Assembly (NCBI GenBank): GCA_040880405.1
Contig: JBBDIM010000166.1
Location: 1-15,175, forward strand
Source: JBBDIM01 sp040880405
GTDB lineage: Bacteria; Planctomycetota; Planctomycetia; Pirellulales; Pirellulaceae
Length of the DNA stretch: 15,175 nt
Direction: 5' to 3'
Made by a program: the position numbers and the translations under genes. A model generated the notes under the pieces. That model was not told where the DNA came from and searched no databases. It saw only the letters and a list, made by a program, of their open reading frames with translations. Below, piece after piece: positions 7,083 through 13,417 of the stretch (the stretch's first letter is position 1; each line of letters starts with the position of its first letter).

Positions 7083-8197
7083 CGGACCACCTTATTGTCT
7101 TCATTCGGGGAACTCAATTGCGCTTGCAAAAAGCGGTCGTAAATCTCCTCCGCCGCTTCGGTACCGCGGGGCGTCCATTGCATGCAGTCGAGATAGGTTT
7201 GCAAGGGGGAAGTCGTCGACAGCTCGGGTTCATCCAGAAACTGACGCCCTGAGAAAACCGATTCGTCATACGGAACCCAAACGACCAAATTCGCACCCTG
7301 GTCCGTGGGATGGATATCTTCCTCGTCGGCGAGCATTTTGAGCTTGGCTTGAAACCGATCGATCTCTTCGAGGTAAGCCGTTGCCACGTTGTGGCGGACA
7401 TGAGGTACTAACCTCCAGGCGGCCGAGAGGCCCGCCAACGCCGCGATCAGGTCATGTCGACGGCACCATTCCAGGAATCGCGCCTCCAAAGATTCCACCG
7501 AACCACGACCGTAGAATCCCTGCAAGACATGAGGTCGCGGATAACTGTTCTCCCAGGCACGCAGCAATCCGAGGGCGTCTCGCAATTGAATTCCCCGCCG
7601 CTGTGGTTCAATAAACGCCTGCTCAGCAAGTGCCTGCTTTACCTTAGAGACCAAGCCCACGCTCACACGGACCGCAGCGTCATGGGCCATGTCCCGGGTC
7701 GTCCAAGTTCGCCTCGGATCGGACAGTAGGGCCCGGACGATGCGACTCGCGCGAGGGGCGAACGGGTCGATCACCGTATCATTTGCCGGATCGACCACGG
7801 CGCGACCTTGGCGATCGACCAGGAAAGCGGGGTTTCGCCGGTACAGGCGGCAATTTCCGCCGGAGTCCAAGTAGCTGAAGCCGAGCTTCGTGATCAGCTC
7901 GCCAACTCGGGGGGAAATCGACGGCGCGTAGAGCAGCGGAATCGCCTCGCCCGCAGCCTCCTGAAACTTCTCCGCCCACTGCATCACCTGGCTGGGAGAC
8001 ACGTGCCGACGCTCGGCGACAAGAAAGGGGTACACTGCGCCCGTTTCGGGATCGGAGACCGTCAGCTTATAACTCCAGAAACCACCGTCCGTCATGACCG
8101 TCGTTCGATCCACCTCAACGGGGCAACCCGGATAGATCCCCTCGTGGAATAGTTCCCTCAGGAGCAGCTCAGACGGCATTGGAAAGGTGGCCAGCAT
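7079..8197 (-). CDS. AbiEi-like antitoxin / autorepressor of the type IV cassette
   Basis: From ATG 8197 this is 372 residues. The segment LLYAPSISPRVGELITKLGF followed by YLDSGGN (110-115) resembles the conserved core of AbiEi_2-type antitoxins. A winged-helix-like segment follows at about 148-199 (IVRALLSDPRRTWTTRDMA, then SVGLVSKVKQALAEQAFI), suited to DNA binding. The C-terminal third is unassigned. Family knowledge: AbiEi neutralises AbiEii without stable complex formation and represses its own promoter through inverted repeats, which fits the operator at 8203-8256. A longer frame to ATG 8248 exists, but its first 17 codons are the operator itself and lie partly upstream of the predicted transcript start, so I reject that start. 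No strong Shine-Dalgarno precedes 8197; GTG 8200 is an alternative. Confidence 0.78.
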   Translation of the reverse strand: MLATFPMPSELLLRELFHEGIYPGCPVEVDRTTVMTDGGFWSYKLTVSDPETGAVYPFLVAERRHVSPSQVMQWAEKFQEAAGEAIPLLYAPSISPRVGELITKLGFSYLDSGGNCRLYRRNPAFLVDRQGRAVVDPANDTVIDPFAPRASRIVRALLSDPRRTWTTRDMAHDAAVRVSVGLVSKVKQALAEQAFIEPQRRGIQLRDALGLLRAWENSYPRPHVLQGFYGRGSVESLEARFLEWCRRHDLIAALAGLSAAWRLVPHVRHNVATAYLEEIDRFQAKLKMLADEEDIHPTDQGANLVVWVPYDESVFSGRQFLDEPELSTTSPLQTYLDCMQWTPRGTEAAEEIYDRFLQAQLSSPNEDNKVVR

Positions 8198-8202
8198 CAC
8201 AT

Positions 8203-8256
8203 GTTCACTAAAACGACAACGTTCACTACACAGTGAACTATGCCGCATAAGTGAAC
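8203..8256. promoter_or_regulatory. Symmetric four-heptamer operator of the AbiE-like cassette
   Basis: Two GTTCACT copies (8203-8209, 8221-8227) face two AGTGAAC copies (8232-8238, 8250-8256). All four heptamers are exact. The spacing is 11, 4 and 11 bases, and the outer and inner pairs share one centre at 8229.5. The inner pair forms the perfect palindrome GTTCACT-N4-AGTGAAC. The array overlaps the promoter and the predicted transcript start, so occupancy would block RNA polymerase. The likely ligand is the AbiEi-like protein. Confidence 0.85.
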
Positions 8257-8265
8257 AAAAGTCAA
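8237..8265 (-). promoter_or_regulatory. Promoter of the AbiE-like operon
   Basis: On the minus strand, TTGACT (8265-8260) and CATAGT (8242-8237) are separated by 17 bases. One operator heptamer sits in the spacer and another touches the -10. The predicted transcript start, near 8230, falls at the centre of the dyad and leaves about 33 bases before ATG 8197. Confidence 0.6.
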
Positions 8266-8323
8266 ATCATCGCGATTCTCGACGCCATTCAACCCCGACA
8301 TGCCCCCCCCTGCGAAGTACCCC

Positions 8324-8363
8324 ACCAAAACAAAGAGCCGCTTGCTCGCACGCAAGCGGCTCT
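8324..8363 (-). terminator. Rho-independent terminator of the cytochrome c'-like gene
   Basis: A perfect 12-bp stem (8334-8345 with 8352-8363, arm AGAGCCGCTTGC) with a 6-base loop is followed on the minus strand by TTTGTTTTGG (8333-8324). It starts 31 bases past the stop of the cytochrome gene and would shield the AbiE-like promoter from readthrough. Confidence 0.88.
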
Positions 8364-8394
8364 GGCTGAATGTCCTGATCGCGAATGTTGGCGA

Positions 8395-8874
8395 TTACGG
8401 AGCAAGCTGATGCTCTCCATCCGCAAACTCGGTGTGACAGGCGTTGCAGTTGGTTAGCATCGCCCGGTAGCTTGCGCTCGCGGCGGCGAAGTCCTTCTTT
8501 TTGCCCGCCTGATAAAGCTTGGCACCCTCCTGCCGCACCGCGGTGCTATGTTTCGCCCAGGCTTCCGCGTTTTCGGCAGGGCCGCGGAGCAACAACAAGT
8601 TTCCGCCTTCGGCTAGAATCAGGCCATCGGACTTGATCCCCTTCCAGGCGGCGCTATCCGCGGGTTCGGCGGCCATCGTTTGCTTCAACCGCTTGTAGGT
8701 TGGTTGAAAGACGTATTCCATAAACTCGTGCATGTCCTCCTCGACAGGCTCGGCCTGCCCCTTTGCCGAGGCGGGCGCGGCGGCCTGGGCAAGGTTGGGC
8801 TTCGTGTCACTTAGCGACAGGATGCCAACGAGGGAAACAGCAACAACCGCGGTGAGGTAATAGCGCATCTTCAT
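8395..8874 (-). CDS. Exported cytochrome c'-like (class II) monohaem protein
   Basis: This is a 159-residue protein with an N-terminal Sec signal (MKMRYYLTAVVAVSLVGIL, cleavage near 30-33) and a single C-terminal haem-binding CNACH at 143-147. The body is predicted helical. Haem attachment near the C-terminus after a helical bundle is the layout of class II cytochromes c' and c556, and the size is typical. Such proteins bind NO or carry electrons in the periplasm. Met48 near the mature N-terminus could be the sixth ligand, as in c556. ATG 8874 has CTGGAG six bases upstream. It is 69 bases downstream of the histidine-rich gene and probably shares its promoter. Class assignment is from architecture rather than strong residue identity. 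Confidence 0.8.
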   Translation of the reverse strand: MKMRYYLTAVVAVSLVGILSLSDTKPNLAQAAAPASAKGQAEPVEEDMHEFMEYVFQPTYKRLKQTMAAEPADSAAWKGIKSDGLILAEGGNLLLLRGPAENAEAWAKHSTAVRQEGAKLYQAGKKKDFAAASASYRAMLTNCNACHTEFADGEHQLAP

Positions 8875-8943
8875 AAATAACTCCAGTAGAAATGGATTCC
8901 AAACAGGTGAGCTCGCCGGGATATAGATTAAACTCTTTGCGAG

Positions 8944-9354
8944 TTAAATCAGAAGCGATTCATAGAGTTTGAAGAGATCCACGTTCGGCCAGCCGCTATG
9001 CCCCTCGGTCGAGACGGTCGAACGCAGCATCGGCAAAGTATCGAAGAGATCGCCGTGAAAACTCAAGTGGCATGTTGGAGTCGGCGAATGAAGCCACTCA
9101 GGCATTCGGGCCAGCGAGCGTGAACTCGCCGCCGCTTGGTGTTCCGCACTGCTATCCGATACCGTCAACGGGATGACATGGTAGTGCCAGCCCAGCGCAG
9201 CACTATTCGTCGAGGCACCTTGATGGAACTGCTGAAGATGAATCCGCAACTGCTCCGGCCGCATCTCGTCGTGCCGGTGAATCCAGGGAATCGGCGCGTG
9301 GCTGAAGGCCGCGACAAGTAGGCCGATCAGAAGAATGCGAGAGGGTGATTGCAT
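8944..9354 (-). CDS. Small exported histidine-rich protein of unknown function
   Basis: This is 136 residues that I cannot assign to a named family. A hydrophobic N-terminal segment (residues 6-18, ILLIGLLVAAFSH) suggests a signal peptide or anchor. The rest contains 12 histidines in total, several clustered: PIPWIHRHDEM at 21-31, HLQQFH at 39-44, WHYH at 56-59 and CHLSFH at 95-100. This suggests metal or haem handling in the periplasm, by inference only. Support for reality is a very good promoter at 9394-9422, intact length and the downstream cytochrome gene in the same direction. No strong Shine-Dalgarno precedes ATG 9354. The stop codon overlaps a weak hairpin (AACTC-N5-GAGTT, 8934-8948). 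Confidence 0.68.
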   Translation of the reverse strand: MQSPSRILLIGLLVAAFSHAPIPWIHRHDEMRPEQLRIHLQQFHQGASTNSAALGWHYHVIPLTVSDSSAEHQAAASSRSLARMPEWLHSPTPTCHLSFHGDLFDTLPMLRSTVSTEGHSGWPNVDLFKLYESLLI

Positions 9355-9393
9355 GCTGAGGCGGATTCATTCGATGATAGGCGACATTCGCCC

Positions 9394-9422
9394 ATCGTAT
9401 TCTCGGCCCTCGGCACTGTCAA
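9394..9422 (-). promoter_or_regulatory. Promoter of the histidine-rich protein / cytochrome c' operon
   Basis: Read on the minus strand, TTGACA (9422-9417) and TACGAT (9399-9394) are separated by 17 bases. The transcript start would be near 9387, about 33 bases before ATG 9354. GGCCGAGA follows TTGACA after eight bases, exactly as in the hmp promoter. Confidence 0.7.
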
Positions 9423-9564
9423 TCAAAGAAATTTAGCCGCGGATGGGCACGGATTCTCGCGGATAAAACGGAAGGGGTAGTGGTAACAAGCCAAATGCCG
9501 ACGGGACGTCGGCGGTCCCAGGGGGCACGCGGCTCACAATAAAATCCATCGTCTTACGGGGTTA

Positions 9565-9615
9565 AAACGCAGAGGCGCAGAGCACTCACTCTGCGCTCCC
9601 TGCGCCTCTGCGTTT
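9565..9615. repeat. 16-bp perfect palindrome with alternative inner hairpin
   Basis: Arms 9565-9580 (AAACGCAGAGGCGCAG) and 9600-9615 are perfect reverse complements. A competing 8-bp hairpin, GCGCAGAG with CTCTGCGC (9575-9582, 9589-9596), is nested inside. The arm words match those of the repeats near 1274-1573 (CGCAGAG, CTGCGTTT), indicating one repeat family. Confidence 0.8.
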
Positions 9616-9674
9616 CCAAAATGCCCTTCGAGTGGAGCAACGTCGCGGCTGACCAAGACAGCCTCAATATCGTC

Positions 9675-9701
9675 TCTCTGTGGTCTCTGTGGTCTCTGTG
9701 G
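9675..9701. repeat. Three tandem copies of TCTCTGTGG
   Basis: Exact 9-base unit repeated three times, directly followed by CTAAAAAAATC. It belongs to the non-coding repeat cluster and encodes nothing credible. Confidence 0.85.
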
Positions 9702-9761
9702 CTAAAAAAATCTCTCGCCAAGCCGCAAAGGGGATTTCATGATGGACGCGTGCCCGGGGGA

Positions 9762-12700
9762 TCAGGTCCCACTAACCACGACCGAGGGCTTCTCCGCGTG
9801 CTTCGAATCTTCTGGCCGGGAAAGTTCTTCAAACGGGTTTTCCTCTTCGTCGTCGTCCGGCGGGCCGAGCAGGAGAGTCTTTGCTCCCTCGTACCACTGC
9901 ACCAAGAGGCTAAACAGGCAGGGGACCAGAATCAGTGTGACGAACGTACTGACCAACAGGCCACCCAGCACCACGCTACCTAAACCCCGGTACAGCTCGC
10001 TGCCGGAACCAGGGATCAAGACCAGCGGCAACAGCCCTAGCACCGTGGTGGTGGTGGTCATGAAGATCGGCCGAATCCGGGTCTTCACGCTTTCGAGCAC
10101 CGACTCGTTCAAGTCCATGTTGTCTTCCCGCATATGATTGAGCGCCTGATGCACAATCAGAATCGGGTTATTGACCACCGTTCCGATCAGGATCACGAAG
10201 CCCAGCATCGTGAGCACATCGAGTGGCTGGAGTATGAATAAGTTCAAAAACGCGAGAGCCAAAATTCCACCCACCGCACCCAGCGGCACGCTGAAGATGA
10301 TCACCATCGGGTAGACCCAAGACTCGAACAACGCCGCCATCAGTAGGTAGGTAATCAACAGGGCCAGCAGGATATTGAAGCGGAGCGAGTTCCAGGTGCT
10401 TTGCAACTTATCGGCCGTACCGGAGAGGCCGATGCGGTAACCACCATCGAGTTGGCCCCCTTCCCGCAGCGGAGTGACGATGTTTTTGGTGATTAACTGC
10501 ATCGCCTCTTCCAAGGCCACGGTGTTAGGCGGCGAAACCTCGATCGTGATCGACCGCAAACGCTCGCGGTGGTTCACCTGTTCCGGGCCACTGCTAATCA
10601 CGATATCCGCCAACACATCCAGCGGGATCAATTCACCGGTCGGCGTGGCAATCGGCAAGGCCCCGATCTTTTGGGTCAGGTCCGCATACCTCGATTGCCC
10701 TTTGATTGTGAGGTCGATCTTCTTGCCTTCCAGGAAGTAGTCTCCAGCGTAGGCACCATCGACCAGGGCGTTGGCCGTATAGCCTAAGTCGGCGCTGTTG
10801 ATGCCGACCTCGGCCGATGGGACCAGCCGCGGCACGATATGCACTTCCGGGCTAGAGAGGTCTAAACTGGGAATCGGCCTGATTTGGGACTCCGACAGGA
10901 CATCAATTCCCTTCACCATGCCAAACACCTGGCCACCCAAGCCCACCAACGTAGGCAAGTCGGGGCCGGTGATTTCGATCTCGATGGTTCGTCCGCCGGT
11001 CAGCCCCTGTTCAAAAAGACTCGACTGCTTCGCCACCACAAACGTGCCGGGCAAGTCTTTCGCGACCTCCTGGACCAACCCGATAATCTCCGCACAGCGC
11101 TGGTCGTCGTAGGTACGGATACCGGTGAAGACCTGACGTCCCCGAGCGACAAAGAAAAAGTCGCTGATCGGCGGATACTTGGCGGCCAGCACCTCGGGGT
11201 CGTTCGGGTCAACGTCCCAGTAGGGACGCAGCCCCTCCTCCACCGTTTCGCCCATTGCCATCAGTTCGTCGATGTTGTAGCCGGGTGGCGGCAGAAAGAT
11301 CCCGAACACCAGGTTACGGTTACCGCTGGGCAGATATTCGACCTTGGGCCAAAAGGTGAAGCTGAGAAAGATCGTCGCGGCGACCAGCCCGGTGACCACC
11401 GTCAGCCGGCGGAAGGTCGACTTGAGCAGCCAGCGGTTGAGCCCGACGACCAGGTCGATCATCCCTCCGCCCACCGAGGCGATCACGCCTTGAATCCCGG
11501 TCGACTTCGCCGCCTTGGTCCTTCCGCCTGAATCCTTAGCGACAGCCCCGTTGCCATGGTGGGAACCCGGCTTGCTATCCGATTTTCTGACTCGATGGAA
11601 CAACCGAGAGGCGGCAGTCGGGATGACCGTCAGGGAGACGACCAACGAAAGTGCCACCGCGGCGCTGATCGCCAACGCGATGTCGCGAAAAAGCTGCCCC
11701 GCTTCTTCTTGCACGAACACCACCGGCAAAAACACCGCCACGGTGGTCACTGTCGAAGCGAAGACCGCCCCGTACACTTCTTTGGTTCCGGCGCTGGCCG
11801 CTTGCAGCGGCGACTTGCCCCGTTGGTAATGACTATAGATGTTTTCCAGCACGACCACCGCATTGTCGACCAACATCCCGACCGCGAAGGCGAGCCCGGC
11901 GAGACTGATGACGTTAAGCGACCGACCCAGAATTTGCAAAATCAAAAACGTGCCGATGATACTGGCCGGAATCGCCAAGGCAACCACCAATGCCCCTCGC
12001 GCAAACCAAAATCCGGCCCCGATCAACAGGGCCAACGTGATGACAAAAAACCAGGGGCTAATGTAGGCGGAAGCGAACGCGGTTACCAAGGCGATGGGAA
12101 TAATCATCAGCGTGCGATAACCGAGATGCAAAAACAGCATCAACACACACATCGTCAACGCACCGCCGATAAAGATATTTTGCTGCACCAGCGTGATCGA
12201 CGAGTAGATGTATTCGGTTTCGTCATACACCTGGGTGAGCTGTAGACCCCGTGCTTTGAGCAGGTTTTCGTCCAGGTCGTCCCGCGTGGCCCGCAAGCCC
12301 TTCATGACCTCCAACACGTTGGCGCTGGTCTCGCGGACGCAGTTGACGGCGATACTCGACTCGCCAAACCGGCGGACCACACCCTCCGGCTTCTTGTAGC
12401 CCAATTGCACTTCGCCGATGTCCCGGACGAACACCGGGGCCCCGTCCTGGATGGTCAGTAGTTGTTCTTCCACCTGCTCCGGGCTGCGGAACTGCCCCAG
12501 AGTCCGCACCACCCAGCGGCGTTTACCCTCCCAGAACTCACCCGCCGAGGTGTCGGCGTTTTGACCCATCAACACCGCGCGGACCTGGTTGATAGTGATC
12601 TGCCGAGCCGCCAGCCGCTCCGGATCGACGACCACCTGCAGTTCATCTTCAAGCCCGCCAATCACGTTCGAAAGCGAAACCCCTTGGACCCGTTCGAACC

Positions 12701-13343
12701 GCGCCTTGATCTCGTCCTCCGCGAACCGTTTCATGCCCATCACGTTCAGGTCGGGCGGGGGCAGCAGTTCCTGGAATGCGGGCTCTTGTTTGGCCAGACG
12801 CCGCAAACGCAACATCGAGACCCCGATGTTGGGTCCATCGGTCACGGTCGTCAGTTCGTCGTTCAGCTCGGGGTATTTTTCACGGAAGGCGGCGTACTGC
12901 TCGTCCGAAGGTTGCCGCGCACTGAGGATAAACCAGGCGATGGGGCGATCGCTCGCGTTGGCGGTGGTGATCACCGGTTGGTCGGCGTCTTCCGGGTAGG
13001 AAGGAACCTGGGCCAACCGGCTGTTAACCTTGAGCAGGGCCTCATCCATGTTCGCCCCGACGTTGAACTCCAGAATGATCCGGCCCATCGAGTCGAGGCT
13101 TTCAGAGGTCATCTTGTTGACCCCCTCCACGCTCTTGAGCTGGTCCTCCTGCTCGACGATGATCTCCTGTTCCACCTCCTGCGGACTCGCCCCGAGCCAG
13201 GTAGTCTCGATCGTGATGGTGGGGGTTTGCACCTCGGGGGTCAACTGCATCGGCATCCGCAGCAAAGCCACTCCGCCAAACAGGGCGACCAGCAGCACAC
13301 CGACCGAGACTTTGACCGGGTTTTTCAGGAAAAATTCAATCAT
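9762..13343 (-). CDS. RND-family efflux pump inner-membrane permease (AcrB/HAE1-like)
   Basis: This is 1193 residues, longer than AcrB (about 1050). It exports substrates from the periplasm and inner membrane driven by protons, as a trimer with an adaptor and an outer-membrane channel. The start MIEFFLKNPVKVSVGVLLVAL is the usual RND TM1, and family segments include LTPEVQTPTITIETTW and GMLVDNAVVVLENIY (TM4, 489-503). The second half repeats the fold, with RIRPIFMTTTTTVLG at 1089-1103. Proton-relay positions differ from AcrB: Asp493 is kept but its neighbour is Asn494, and Lys940 is replaced by Asn1058; Arg1089 and Thr1096 are kept. Residues 412-452 add two hydrophobic segments between TM2 and TM3, and residues 585-618 form a polar loop before the second half. 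The C-terminus is acidic (GPPDDDEEENPFEE). The substrate cannot be deduced. The gene starts 74 bases after the adaptor gene; no outer-membrane factor gene is in view. Confidence 0.96.
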   Translation of the reverse strand: MIEFFLKNPVKVSVGVLLVALFGGVALLRMPMQLTPEVQTPTITIETTWLGASPQEVEQEIIVEQEDQLKSVEGVNKMTSESLDSMGRIILEFNVGANMDEALLKVNSRLAQVPSYPEDADQPVITTANASDRPIAWFILSARQPSDEQYAAFREKYPELNDELTTVTDGPNIGVSMLRLRRLAKQEPAFQELLPPPDLNVMGMKRFAEDEIKARFERVQGVSLSNVIGGLEDELQVVVDPERLAARQITINQVRAVLMGQNADTSAGEFWEGKRRWVVRTLGQFRSPEQVEEQLLTIQDGAPVFVRDIGEVQLGYKKPEGVVRRFGESSIAVNCVRETSANVLEVMKGLRATRDDLDENLLKARGLQLTQVYDETEYIYSSITLVQQNIFIGGALTMCVLMLFLHLGYRTLMIIPIALVTAFASAYISPWFFVITLALLIGAGFWFARGALVVALAIPASIIGTFLILQILGRSLNVISLAGLAFAVGMLVDNAVVVLENIYSHYQRGKSPLQAASAGTKEVYGAVFASTVTTVAVFLPVVFVQEEAGQLFRDIALAISAAVALSLVVSLTVIPTAASRLFHRVRKSDSKPGSHHGNGAVAKDSGGRTKAAKSTGIQGVIASVGGGMIDLVVGLNRWLLKSTFRRLTVVTGLVAATIFLSFTFWPKVEYLPSGNRNLVFGIFLPPPGYNIDELMAMGETVEEGLRPYWDVDPNDPEVLAAKYPPISDFFFVARGRQVFTGIRTYDDQRCAEIIGLVQEVAKDLPGTFVVAKQSSLFEQGLTGGRTIEIEITGPDLPTLVGLGGQVFGMVKGIDVLSESQIRPIPSLDLSSPEVHIVPRLVPSAEVGINSADLGYTANALVDGAYAGDYFLEGKKIDLTIKGQSRYADLTQKIGALPIATPTGELIPLDVLADIVISSGPEQVNHRERLRSITIEVSPPNTVALEEAMQLITKNIVTPLREGGQLDGGYRIGLSGTADKLQSTWNSLRFNILLALLITYLLMAALFESWVYPMVIIFSVPLGAVGGILALAFLNLFILQPLDVLTMLGFVILIGTVVNNPILIVHQALNHMREDNMDLNESVLESVKTRIRPIFMTTTTTVLGLLPLVLIPGSGSELYRGLGSVVLGGLLVSTFVTLILVPCLFSLLVQWYEGAKTLLLGPPDDDEEENPFEELSRPEDSKHAEKPSVVVSGT

Positions 13344-13417
13344 GATCCGCGTCGCTTAGGCAATAGTGGAGAGGATAGTGGGGGGAAGTCACAGAGCGAG
13401 GAGACCGCGCGATCGCG

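Larger units (their letters stand above)
9423..9761. repeat. Non-coding repeat cluster downstream of the RND gene
   Basis: This stretch has no credible gene. It holds an AGCCGCGGATGGGCACGGAT word near 9435, a hairpin GCCGACG-GGA-CGTCGGC (9497-9513), a 16-bp palindrome (9565-9615), three tandem copies of TCTCTGTGG (9675-9701) and the 15-base word CGCCAAGCCGCAAAG (9716-9730) also present at 1372-1386. No clear T-tailed terminator for the efflux operon was found here. Confidence 0.65.

Noticed and set aside
8324..8363. Hairpin considered as a regulatory element of the AbiE-like operon
   Set aside because: It has a T-rich tail only in the minus direction and lies just past the cytochrome stop, so it is the terminator of that gene.
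8251..8457. 68-residue plus-strand frame starting MNKSQIIAIL
   Set aside because: It starts in the AbiE operator, runs through the terminator stem and overlaps the cytochrome gene end; no ribosome site.
9621..9983. Plus-strand frame with SLWSLWSLW repeat
   Set aside because: The repeat is only the translation of the tandem TCTCTGTGG unit, and the rest is antisense to the RND gene.
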